From the NCBI GenBank assembly GCA_023412475.1, contig JAEYNR010000041.1, forward strand, positions 51,279-115,278: 64,000 nucleotides of DNA, in the 5' to 3' direction. Shown in pieces: positions 56,272-64,000 of this stretch. The number at the start of each line of letters is the position of its first letter. Positions within the stretch are counted from its first letter, which is position 1. The notes under the pieces are model-generated. The model was not told the origin of the DNA. It saw only the letters and a program-made list of their open reading frames with translations, and made no database searches. This DNA comes from Fibrobacterota bacterium. Its GTDB lineage: Bacteria > Fibrobacterota > Chitinivibrionia > Chitinivibrionales > Chitinispirillaceae. The position numbers were made by a program, and so were the translations under genes.

Positions 56272-57642
56272 CTAATCTCCGAAAATTCTCAGGCCAAGTG
56301 CAACCCGCAACTGTGCTTGTAACAGCAGTCGCCTCAATTTTTCGTTATCCAGATTCAGTGCAGCATTGCGGTACTCCTGTTCTATCTCCAGATAAGAGAT
56401 AGCGTCGATGAAGCCATCCTGAAAATCCATGTCTGCTTGCTGAAGCGCTTTTTGTGAAGCTTCAAACTGAAACCGGTATGCTTCAATAGTACTACCAACT
56501 ACTGAGATCTGATCTGTAACCTCCTGGATTTGATTTCTGTTTTCCCGTTCCATCTGCTTGAGCTCTAAAAAGGTGGCTTTTTCCTGCTGTTTTGCCTGCC
56601 TGTATTGAGCGAAGCTTCTCTTTCCATCAAAAATGTTCCAGGAAAGTTCTAAACCGATGGAGTAGTTGATAAGATCGGGATTAAAGAAATCCGAAGAAAC
56701 CGGAATTTGAGGTACAGCCCCACCAACTTCTGGATCAATGGTGGCCAGTTCTGTTAGGCCAGAGGTATCTACTGCCATGAATTCATTAAACATGGAACCG
56801 AAAAGGTTTATCGAGGGAAAGAACGAGGACCAGGCGCTTTTTCTCAGATATGTAGAAACATCTGCTTCTAAGCGTTTTAGCCCAATCTGCAGATTCTCAC
56901 CATCGGAAAAGGAAGGGATTTGCAAAAATGATCCAGATGTGTCAAGTACCAGCAAGTAGTCCGCAGAGTCTTCCAAACCAATAAGAACATTAAGTTTTCT
57001 TATTGAAAGCGCTCTTTTACTTGTTGATGATAAGAGTAATGCCCTGTCTGCTTCCAGTGATGCCTGGGTTCGGAGGAGTTCCCGTTTCGAAACCCGACCT
57101 GTTTCATAATCCAGTGAAGTCCGCTGGTAGATGCGATCTGAGCGGTCAAGAGATTGCGTAGCAATCATATAATCGAATTGCCCGGTATAGGCTTGAATAA
57201 ACTGGTTAATCACTTCCAGCAAATAACTGTCTCTCTGAAAGTCACTTGAGTTTTGGGCGATTTTTCTACTCAATGAGGCCAGTTTAAAAGAATTGAATAT
57301 CTGTCCGAATTTAAATAGTGGCTGCTGCAAAGAGAAGGACCAACTGAAAAGATAACCATCGATTCTATTAATAAATATGGGAGATTCAAAGGGGCGTCCC
57401 AGAAGAGACTGATTGGCATAGCCAAAACTGGTGACAAAATCGATGTTGGGATAAGCTTCGGCTTTGTAGATATCTACCTGCTGAAGATCAGCCTCTATTC
57501 TCGTTTGAATTATCTCGATTCTGCTGCCCTGTTTATTGGCAATAGAGAGTATGTCCTGAAGAGAATAGTGTTTGACAATATCAGTTGTTTTGGCTGATGC
57601 AGCAACCATTAATAGAGTGACATAAAAAAAAATGGATACCAT
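56272..57642 (-). CDS. TolC-family outer membrane efflux protein
   Basis: Outer-membrane channel of the tripartite pump, first gene of the operon. Signal peptide SIFFYVTLLMVAASAKT starts at the ATG 57642, which has AAAGG six bases ahead; the frame extends upstream to 57738 without a better signal. The 456 residues contain two OEP repeats: a first half with long helices (ANKQGSRIEIIQTRIEADLQQ) and a second with SYSIGLELSWNIFDGKRSFAQYRQAKQQ, where the tyrosine/tryptophan strand followed by F-x-G-x-R is the usual repeat start. Operon order TolC-MFP-RND with near-zero gaps. Confidence 0.92.
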   Translation of the reverse strand: MVSIFFYVTLLMVAASAKTTDIVKHYSLQDILSIANKQGSRIEIIQTRIEADLQQVDIYKAEAYPNIDFVTSFGYANQSLLGRPFESPIFINRIDGYLFSWSFSLQQPLFKFGQIFNSFKLASLSRKIAQNSSDFQRDSYLLEVINQFIQAYTGQFDYMIATQSLDRSDRIYQRTSLDYETGRVSKRELLRTQASLEADRALLLSSTSKRALSIRKLNVLIGLEDSADYLLVLDTSGSFLQIPSFSDGENLQIGLKRLEADVSTYLRKSAWSSFFPSINLFGSMFNEFMAVDTSGLTELATIDPEVGGAVPQIPVSSDFFNPDLINYSIGLELSWNIFDGKRSFAQYRQAKQQEKATFLELKQMERENRNQIQEVTDQISVVGSTIEAYRFQFEASQKALQQADMDFQDGFIDAISYLEIEQEYRNAALNLDNEKLRRLLLQAQLRVALGLRIFGD

Positions 57643-57794
57643 TTTAACCTTTCTAATCAATTGCTGGCCAGAATTTAAGAGGTAGCAAAAATAGGACCCA
57701 GATGGTGAGGTGTGTTGGTCCGTTTTTTGAAAGTACAAAAGGAGATTAAAGAGGCAATAATCAAGCTTAGCTCCCCTAACCAGGAGAAATATTT

Positions 57795-58277
57795 ATGCCG
57801 AAAAGAGCAGAAAGAGCAGTTCCGCAGGGAATGAATACTGTTACCCTTTATCTCAGTTACAAAAGCAATTGCATAGAGGCAATTGAGTTGTATAAAAATG
57901 CATTTGAGGCCAAAGTTCAATTCGAACCTATGCGTTTTCCAGACGGCAGAGTTCTTCATGCCATGATCAAAATTGGTGACTCAAATATCATGATGTCCGA
58001 TTCTTTTGAGAAAAGGGATCAGACTATTGGGAATATGGCGCAGATGTGGATCTATGTGGAGGATTGCGATTCAATGTTTAACCGGGCTGTAAAGGCTGGC
58101 TGTAAAGTAGCAATGGAAATGGAGGATCAGTTCTGGGGGGACAGAGTGGGACAGGTCCATGATCCCTTTGGTTATCTTTGGTCAATAGCCAGTACAAAAT
58201 GGGATTTAAGTGCTCAGGAGATGCAGGAAAAACAACAGGAGTGGCTTAAATCATCGGGCTTGAAAAGAGGGGGTTAA
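57795..58277 (+). CDS. VOC-family protein (PhnB-like)
   Basis: 160-residue vicinal-oxygen-chelate fold protein of the glyoxalase/bleomycin-resistance/3-demethylubiquinone group, PhnB subtype. TVTLYLSYKSNCIEAIELYKNAFEA opens the first beta-alpha-beta-beta unit; MIKIGDSNIMMSD and WIYVEDCDSMFNRAVKAG...GDRVGQVHDPFGYLWSIA follow. PhnB-like members often lack some metal ligands and have no known reaction. A GGAG lies 12 bases before the ATG. Divergent from the efflux operon. Confidence 0.88.
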   Translation: MPKRAERAVPQGMNTVTLYLSYKSNCIEAIELYKNAFEAKVQFEPMRFPDGRVLHAMIKIGDSNIMMSDSFEKRDQTIGNMAQMWIYVEDCDSMFNRAVKAGCKVAMEMEDQFWGDRVGQVHDPFGYLWSIASTKWDLSAQEMQEKQQEWLKSSGLKRGG

Positions 58278-58280
58278 CCA

Positions 58281-58811
58281 TTAACTTCCGTTTCTAATTT
58301 TTGGAATTATCAAAGAGGTTCTTTTAAGGTAAGCTCTATATGCATCTCCGTGTTTTTTTAAAAGCCAGATCTCTTCTATTTTGGCATGAATAAAGCACAG
58401 AGAAGAGAAAAGGGGTAAAATCACCAGAAGAAAGCCACCGGAACTTGTCATTAACCCAATTCCAGTTGCCAGTAAAATGTAGAAGAGATAAACCGGATGA
58501 TGCCAGATTGCGTAAACACCTTTGCTGGCTACCCGGTCATAAGGAGCGATGGCAGTAATTGGCAATTTGCCTGCTTCTCTGGAGAAATCTCTGATACTTA
58601 AATAAAGCATAAACGTAGAAAATAATGAAATCAGAGTACCACCTGTTTTGATAAACAGGGGAAAAGATTTTTTCAGCCCTTGTTTGTCTAATTGTAAAGA
58701 AAGTTTGACCAAGAAAAGTGGAAGCAGTATCCAGAATGCAAAAATGTATAACCCAGTAATTGCATTTCTGAGAAACGGCTTAATCAATTTTTCTGATTTT
58801 CTTCTTTTCAT
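58281..58811 (-). CDS. isoprenylcysteine carboxyl methyltransferase-like membrane protein
   Basis: 176 residues with four or five hydrophobic helices. The C-terminal half contains the ICMT/phospholipid-methyltransferase pattern: GVYAIWHHPVYLFYILLATG, where R/W-H-P-x-Y is the SAM-binding signature, and IEEIWLLKKHGDAYRAYLKR, the E-E-x-x-L...G-x-x-Y motif. Bacterial homologues methylate lipids or unknown membrane substrates. Convergent with the VOC gene, 3 bases apart. Confidence 0.82.
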   Translation of the reverse strand: MKRRKSEKLIKPFLRNAITGLYIFAFWILLPLFLVKLSLQLDKQGLKKSFPLFIKTGGTLISLFSTFMLYLSIRDFSREAGKLPITAIAPYDRVASKGVYAIWHHPVYLFYILLATGIGLMTSSGGFLLVILPLFSSLCFIHAKIEEIWLLKKHGDAYRAYLKRTSLIIPKIRNGS

Positions 58812-58954
58812 ACTGCTTTATTAAGCAATTAGAGCAATTGATATTCCTTTTTAAAATAGAGACAGACCCGCCTTGCCTCTACTTTCGATGGAATACTAAT
58901 TGCAGCATTTTTTAGGAATCCCTTTACACTAATCTTCAAACAAAGGAGATCACG

Positions 58955-60214
58955 ATGGGTTTCAATCCGTTCGATGAAAAAGGCATTCCAATGGACAAGC
59001 AGATCAAATCCTGGTCGGAGCTCTCTACCAAGTCATACGATCCGCAGTCGGTTCATCCTTACACCCGTACCCGTGCAATTTTAATGAGTGGTATCGAAGT
59101 GAATGCAGTTCTTTTCTATCACAACTTCCATCGCCATTGTGACGACATGGAACTCAGGCGGCAATTAGCTATGGTGAGAAGGCAGGAACAGCAACAGCAG
59201 AAAATGGTCAACTGGATGATTCCAGCTTCCGAATCAACTCTTGAGATAACAATCGGCTATGAGCAGTTGGCCACCGATCTGACTGCATCCATGGCCAAAA
59301 CCGAACCTGACCCCTATGTCAAATTGGCTCTGGACTACGCCCTGATCGAAGATTTTGATCATCTGTACCGGTATGCTAATCTTATGCTTGAGAGTAACCC
59401 CAAAAGAGCCGAATCAATATTAAAAGATCTGACTGAGGTTACTCCCGGAAGACCCACAGTTCTGGAGCATCAGCACCCTTTCGATACCGTCCGTAAATAT
59501 GTGGATTTTAAAAGATGCGATCCACTTACCAGAATGCATATCCTTACCATTACCGCTGCCGAGCAACAAACAATGAATTATTACATGAACGTGGGAAATC
59601 AGTTTAGCGATATGACCGCAAGAGGGCTTTATCAGGAAATCGCCATGATTGAGGAGCAGCATGTAACCCATTATGGTTCTTTAATCGATCCGAGAAACTC
59701 CTGGTTTGAGATGGCCTGTTCTCATGAGTATAACGAATGCTATATGTATTATTCCTGTATGATTTCAGAACCCGATGAGAGGGTAAAAAAAATATGGGAG
59801 CAGATGTTAGAATCGGAGATAGGGCATCTGCAGATGAATCGTGATCTGATGATGAAATTTGAAAACAAAGATGCCAAAGACATGTTCGGTAAGGAATTCC
59901 CTGCACCAACCGTACTTGAATCCAGCAAGGATTATGTGCGACAGATCATATCCACTCAGATTCAGTACACCGGCGACAGAACCGATGTAGTGCCCCTTAA
60001 AAATTCCGAAAGCAAGGATCGGTATCTTCAGTATCAAAATACGGTCAATACCGGTGATTTTATTCCTAGTCAAAACGTAATATCCAATGCCATTCAGAAA
60101 ACAGGACAGGATTATCGGATAGAAACCAAAGGTCCAAATCCAATTGAAATGCTAAGAGATAGAAAAAGTTCGGTCAGTCAGGCAGAACTGATTAAAGAAA
60201 TGATGAGAAGATAG
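58955..60214 (+). CDS. tandem ferritin-like protein, probable di-metal centre in second half
   Basis: 419-residue helical protein without signal peptide; I know no named family. The second half (about 190-305) carries E203, E233-x-x-H236, E258 and E288-x-x-H291: the exact E / ExxH / E / ExxH order of di-iron ferritin-like bundles. The first half (40-150) keeps E48, E103 and D133-x-x-H136 but lacks a clear second ExxH, so it looks like a degenerate copy. The C-terminal 100 residues are polar. Likely binds iron or manganese, in oxidative defence or as an oxidase; reaction unknown. CAAAGGAGATC precedes the ATG and a terminator follows at 60224. Confidence 0.7.
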   Translation: MGFNPFDEKGIPMDKQIKSWSELSTKSYDPQSVHPYTRTRAILMSGIEVNAVLFYHNFHRHCDDMELRRQLAMVRRQEQQQQKMVNWMIPASESTLEITIGYEQLATDLTASMAKTEPDPYVKLALDYALIEDFDHLYRYANLMLESNPKRAESILKDLTEVTPGRPTVLEHQHPFDTVRKYVDFKRCDPLTRMHILTITAAEQQTMNYYMNVGNQFSDMTARGLYQEIAMIEEQHVTHYGSLIDPRNSWFEMACSHEYNECYMYYSCMISEPDERVKKIWEQMLESEIGHLQMNRDLMMKFENKDAKDMFGKEFPAPTVLESSKDYVRQIISTQIQYTGDRTDVVPLKNSESKDRYLQYQNTVNTGDFIPSQNVISNAIQKTGQDYRIETKGPNPIEMLRDRKSSVSQAELIKEMMRR

Positions 60215-60880
60215 ATTGTATGTAGAGGGCATCTCTCTTGTGGCTGCCCTCTTTGTTGGAACAACCACAAGAGTTGCCCCGACCCGCTAATATTCTTATA
60301 TATTATCTGTATAATCGTATAATCGAATACATATGAATTAGTCAGCTCCTCTTCTTATATGCTGCCGCCGCGTAACTTGGTATATTCCACAAGATACCAA
60401 CTTCAAATCGTATGCCGATGATTTTTTGCATATTGAAGTGGCAAATATGCTTTTAGTTAATTATTTTGAAAAAGTATACAATATTTCGCTTCATATCAGT
60501 TCATTAAAAAGTATAGATACGGTAGCTATCCAATCGAGAAAAATTAGAGGAAAATAGCTAAACGAAGATTCATTAATTAAGTAATTACTTTTATAATAAG
60601 GCTCATCTTTTTAAATACTCTTTTCGATTCTATCCGATTCTGTCGGATTGTGTTAATCTGATTCTAACTGAATTGTTTCTGATTTCTGACCAAATATTTC
60701 TTTATTAAGATCTGAGTAGTTACGGGTTACACTGCGGCTTTGCCGTGTCCTCTTGTAGACAATTTGCTAAGGCTTCTGAAGGGCAAAAGACTGAAAAAAC
60801 GTGCGTGGAAACAAATCCTTTTGTTCCAAAGGAAATTAAAGAGGCCGGTGGCTGAAAACAAAAATAAGGAGTAATGGCAA
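60215..60880. other. intergenic region before the PAAR gene
   Basis: 666 bases. Begins with the terminator at 60224-60252. Near the right end a short frame (60709-60855, GTG at 60745) reads MSSCRQFAKASEGQKTEK... to FVPKEIKEAGG and stops 26 bases before the PAAR gene; its composition is protein-like and it may be a small gene or the tail of a deleted one, but it has no clear ribosome binding site. Confidence 0.45.
60224..60252 (+). terminator. terminator after the ferritin-like gene
   Basis: AGAGGGCA / TGCCCTCT arms with a 13-base loop followed by TTGTT, 10 bases after the stop. Confidence 0.6.
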
Positions 60881-62299
60881 ATGGGAAAACCAGCAGCCCG
60901 AATGGGCGATATGACAAGTCACGGCGGGACAATAGTCTCAGGCTCCACAAATGTGGTTTTCAATGGCAAGCCTGCGGCAAACGCATTCTCGACCCACGTT
61001 TGCCCGATGGTCACTCCGGGAACTCCGCCAATTCCACATGTAGGAATGTTTGCCGTACCAATGAATGCATTGACAGTACTTATCAACGGCTCTCCAGCAA
61101 TTGTAATGGGCGACATGTTTATATGCGTTGGTCCTCCAGCTACAGTGGTATTGGGAAGTCCAAACATTCTTATCGGAATGTCGGGAAGCGGTGGTGGTGA
61201 AGGCTCAGGAGGTGGCGGGTCTGTTCAAGCAGAGATGGCTTGCGCACTTCAGGCAGGCAAAATATCTCCGATTAAAGGAACAGAAACCTGGCCGGTCGAT
61301 ATCCAGTCAACAGCACTGGTCATGCACGCTCATCATACGCCCCAACAGTTTGAGCTTGACCTGAAACTTCTGGATTCGATGGCGAAACACCGAGCAGAGG
61401 AAGAGAAAGAGGAAAAGGAACGGGTGAAGCTGACCATAAAGGACTTTGTCGGGATATTCGAAGCTATTGAACTGGAGCAGGGCTATGAAGCGGCCCGGCA
61501 CTACTCATCGGTAGGTATAAACTATGACCGCCTCACAGCAATCGCGAAATCCTATGTCGATGGTAGTGATACAAATCCCGATAACGATCCCAACATCATG
61601 CCCACAAGATTTATGCTTCTTTACGGAGCTGATGATTGGAGACTCAAGACTATTGACAAGCATCCGGATGCTTTTAATAATGCAAAGGAACATAAAATCA
61701 ACGTATCTAACCTTCGGAGAGGTTTACGATTATTAGGTGCGGATATTTTTGAAACCGGGCCTTATGATGACAAACTATTGATGGCCCATGCCCAATACAT
61801 TAACCGCCTGGCCGTAAGGCAATCGGAAACCGGTTCTGTACACATTGTAGAGGAAGGCGAAAGTCTTGGAGCGATCGCACGAATGTACGGCCTGCCGACT
61901 TGGAAATATCTCTATCAAATAAACAAGGATAGAATCGGTGATAACGCCGATTTGCTGGACAAGGGCATCGAACTGCAAATACCACAATGGGACAGCACAT
62001 TTGGCGATGAAATGATAGCAGAGAAGGACGCAGACCCGGCCTATTATGCACATGGCAGCCGTTACCAGTATCCCTGGGTGCCGTTCAGCACTACTATTGT
62101 AAATGACAAAGATGAGGTATTGAAAAAAGAGGGCAAGGAAAAGAAGCTGGCGTATGAGATTCACGATAGCAAGAGTGGTAACTTGCTCGCGTCAGATGCA
62201 ATAGAGAGCGGAGACGCGCTGGAAATATTGATACCAGATTCGCGTAAGCTCCAAATAACTGTGGATGGCTATACATGCGACATTGAGATGAAAGGATAA
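60881..62299 (+). CDS. PAAR-domain spike protein with LysM extension
   Basis: 472 residues. Residues 1-100 form a PAAR/DUF4150-type domain (PAARMGDMTSHGG, FNGKPAANAFSTHVCPM, LINGSPAIVMGDMF, VVLGSPNILIG), the sharpened tip that caps VgrG in type VI secretion or related contractile devices. A glycine-serine linker (101-114) follows, then a charged helical region (about 155-300), one LysM peptidoglycan-binding motif (319-368, HIVEEGESLGAIARMYGLP) and a C-terminal beta domain of about 100 residues. ATAAGGAG precedes the ATG. The amidohydrolase gene starts 7 bases after its stop. Most likely an effector-carrying spike; no other secretion gene lies in the window. Confidence 0.88.
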   Translation: MGKPAARMGDMTSHGGTIVSGSTNVVFNGKPAANAFSTHVCPMVTPGTPPIPHVGMFAVPMNALTVLINGSPAIVMGDMFICVGPPATVVLGSPNILIGMSGSGGGEGSGGGGSVQAEMACALQAGKISPIKGTETWPVDIQSTALVMHAHHTPQQFELDLKLLDSMAKHRAEEEKEEKERVKLTIKDFVGIFEAIELEQGYEAARHYSSVGINYDRLTAIAKSYVDGSDTNPDNDPNIMPTRFMLLYGADDWRLKTIDKHPDAFNNAKEHKINVSNLRRGLRLLGADIFETGPYDDKLLMAHAQYINRLAVRQSETGSVHIVEEGESLGAIARMYGLPTWKYLYQINKDRIGDNADLLDKGIELQIPQWDSTFGDEMIAEKDADPAYYAHGSRYQYPWVPFSTTIVNDKDEVLKKEGKEKKLAYEIHDSKSGNLLASDAIESGDALEILIPDSRKLQITVDGYTCDIEMKG

Positions 62300-62306
62300 T
62301 CAATAA

Positions 62307-64000
62307 ATGGCAACGATATATGCCAACGATGCGGTCCGGATTAAACAGAAGAAAATCATTGTCGCTCACGGAATAATGGACGGGCACGCGCACCATAACA
62401 GCGGGGCCTGTTGTCCAATGCCACTTGTTTATGCGCAACTTGAAGAAGGTACAATGCGAGCGTATCCAACAACGGGCCTGTGCTTTCGCTCCAGGGAATG
62501 GTGCGAAACCGCAGCCAGCCTGCAATTCAAGGAAGGAGTGCATATTCAGAAATTGTCAACACTGGAAATGGGCAATCGTCTTGCCAAAATGAACATGGAT
62601 ACCTTCGCGAATATCAGTGATAGCATGGATTTTGCAGATGAGTTCGCAGAAAAAAAAGGCGATGCTCAAGTAGCAACTCCCATAATAATCGCAACCATGG
62701 ATATGGAAAGAGCTCATATTGCAGGGTATGAAGGACAGACAATTTATCATGAGGAAGATGGTAAACTGTTTTATTTTGAGCGAATGTCTGGTGACAAACC
62801 GGAGCGTGAAGGAGTAAAGAGGAATTTGTCTCATGAAATTCTCGTTAATAAGTTTGACAAGACTAAAGTGCTGAAATTACAGAAGTGGAAGCGGCAGTTC
62901 AAAGAAACACGATTAGCGGCAATAGCCAATCCCCTTCACTTGTTGCCACTGTATTTCTATGATCCAAGGCGTTTAAGTCAATCGCTTGGTTTCAAATTTC
63001 CAGACTCGATGGACTTCGGGGCATGGGATGAAATCTTCAATTACATTGCTACCGAAAGCAAACCCGGCATCTGGGCCGGGGTAAAAATGTACCCGCCCCT
63101 CGGTCACAAGCCTCTTGATGAACTCTGTGAATATCTGCCTGATTTCTACCATCGCTGTGAGAAAGAAAAAGTACCCATCCTGACCCACTGTTCGCCTGGC
63201 GGCATGACCACTCACGAAGCTGGACACTACATGGCTTTTGATATCGAAAATGGCGAACTGTGCAGCAAAAGGCAGATAGCCAGTCAAAAGCAGCGTGAAA
63301 AAATAACATACCTGACAGGAAAGCCAGTGAGCAATGCCCTTGGCTATCCCAGGGAGTGCAGCGAGACAACCGACAAATTTCGCCGTTTTCCATTTGATTA
63401 TTTCTTCAAGAATTACGTTCACCCCGAAGCATGGCGTCCGGTTCTTGAAAATTTTCCCGACTTACACCTCTGCCTTGCCCACTTCGGTGGGGATGAGTGG
63501 AGGCGGGGGCCGATTACCGAATGGAAAGATAGTCCTCCAAGCGAATGGATAAAGAGTACCATCGGCCTGACGAAAATGTATAAAAACGTATATACCGATA
63601 TTTCCTGCTTTAATCTGGAAAATGAGCTCACCGGTGACAACGATGGAAAGAAGGTACGCAACACCCTCAACAAGATGCTACACTGGGTGAGGGATATTGA
63701 TGAATACAAGCATTTACGAAACAAGGTAATTTTCGGTACAGACTGGTATCTTACTCACCTGACCCGCAATGATGATGGTGCAGAATACGGCAACTACTGC
63801 AGAGACTTTAAGAAGCTTATCGACCAGGTTGACTCAACCTTCTGGATAAGATTTACGCTGATCAATCCTTGGGAGTGCTACTCGATGAGTAAAGATAAAT
63901 TAAGAACGATGAAAAACTCTCTAATCAAAGCTGATGCAAATGAATCAACCGTTCTTAAACGATATAATCAACTTTTAAAACTGGACGATGAAGTATCCCG
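62307..64000 (+). CDS. amidohydrolase-superfamily protein, 3' end outside window
   Basis: At least 564 residues, still open at the window edge. Metal-dependent hydrolase TIM barrel: MDGHAHH gives H27-x-H29 after strand 1, then K260 (GVKMYPPLG), H294 (ILTHCSPGG), H392 (LCLAHFGGDEW) and D479 (VIFGTDWYL), the ligand order of the amidohydrolase_2-type enzymes. About 210 residues between strand 1 and the next recognisable block form a large insertion. No signal peptide. It begins 7 bases after the PAAR-LysM gene and is surely co-transcribed, so a cargo/effector role is plausible. The reaction (deacetylase, decarboxylase, lactonase, phosphoesterase) cannot be told. Confidence 0.85.
   Translation, partial: MATIYANDAVRIKQKKIIVAHGIMDGHAHHNSGACCPMPLVYAQLEEGTMRAYPTTGLCFRSREWCETAASLQFKEGVHIQKLSTLEMGNRLAKMNMDTFANISDSMDFADEFAEKKGDAQVATPIIIATMDMERAHIAGYEGQTIYHEEDGKLFYFERMSGDKPEREGVKRNLSHEILVNKFDKTKVLKLQKWKRQFKETRLAAIANPLHLLPLYFYDPRRLSQSLGFKFPDSMDFGAWDEIFNYIATESKPGIWAGVKMYPPLGHKPLDELCEYLPDFYHRCEKEKVPILTHCSPGGMTTHEAGHYMAFDIENGELCSKRQIASQKQREKITYLTGKPVSNALGYPRECSETTDKFRRFPFDYFFKNYVHPEAWRPVLENFPDLHLCLAHFGGDEWRRGPITEWKDSPPSEWIKSTIGLTKMYKNVYTDISCFNLENELTGDNDGKKVRNTLNKMLHWVRDIDEYKHLRNKVIFGTDWYLTHLTRNDDGAEYGNYCRDFKKLIDQVDSTFWIRFTLINPWECYSMSKDKLRTMKNSLIKADANESTVLKRYNQLLKLDDEVS

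Noticed and set aside
62973..63724. Minus-strand frames at the right end of the window
   Set aside because: They are antisense to the amidohydrolase, whose metal motifs are read on the plus strand.
1..64000. tRNA and rRNA genes
   Set aside because: I looked through the intergenic regions for T-loop and acceptor pairings and saw none; a covariance search would be needed to be sure.

Overview
The window reads as a chromosomal segment of an anaerobic or fermentative Gram-negative bacterium, most likely in the Fibrobacterota/Chitinivibrionia-Chitinispirillia neighbourhood. The pointers are a Fibrobacter-type paralogous domain protein (51121-51828), a secreted GH43 arabinan/xylan enzyme with a ricin-type lectin module and a C-terminus resembling a type IX sorting domain, the remains of a secreted carbohydrate-binding protein, outer-membrane components (TolC, a predicted beta-barrel, lipoproteins), a B12-dependent ribonucleotide reductase, a PPi-dependent phosphofructokinase and several radical-SAM or anaerobe-type enzymes. 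The taxonomic call is inference; no rRNA or tRNA gene is visible.

Layout. 1-10053: an MBL-fold hydrolase cut by the window edge, Na/phosphate cotransporter, KamA-family radical SAM enzyme, a MerR regulator overlapping a ClC antiporter with CBS domains, a small-molecule methyltransferase, secreted GH43. 10104-15926: a Cys-rich orphan and an exported rhodanese, divergent from a compact six-gene envelope operon (Cys-rich exported peptide, OB-fold lipoprotein, FtsX-type permease, LolD-type ATPase, predicted outer-membrane barrel, FMN_bind-like exported protein). 15938-24818: two-TM protein, hisD, Nif3-like protein, voltage-gated-type K+ channel, nrdJ, prfB with its programmed frameshift, YkgJ-type cysteine cluster protein. 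24936-26252: an internally deleted group II intron. 26752-29054: a membrane multi-PAS protein without a kinase domain, followed by a lone receiver. 29161-37814: PPi-phosphofructokinase, metG-hisC, CBS-containing family II pyrophosphatase, acyltransferase, a small membrane ORF, a YugP-type metalloprotease. 38126-46893: receiver protein, ACT protein plus phenylacetate-CoA ligase, YdcF-like protein, broken CBM protein, exported orphan, galE, ribosomal S1, and a 42-bp tandem repeat array. 46894-60214: valS, ATP-grasp protein, FISUMP protein, RND/MFP/TolC efflux operon, VOC protein, ICMT-like methyltransferase, tandem ferritin-like protein. 60881-64000: a PAAR-LysM protein followed by a long amidohydrolase that runs off the window.

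The most interesting items are the PAAR-LysM/amidohydrolase pair (candidate contractile-injection spike plus enzymatic cargo), the 11680-15926 envelope operon, a family of dispersed AT-rich intergenic repeats lying beside gene 3' ends in both orientations, the array of almost seven 42-bp units each centred on a perfect 7-3-7 palindrome, and a tandem ferritin-like protein whose second half keeps a complete E/ExxH/E/ExxH di-metal pattern. PPi-phosphofructokinase and the regulated pyrophosphatase lie about 3 kb apart and suggest PPi-centred energy metabolism.
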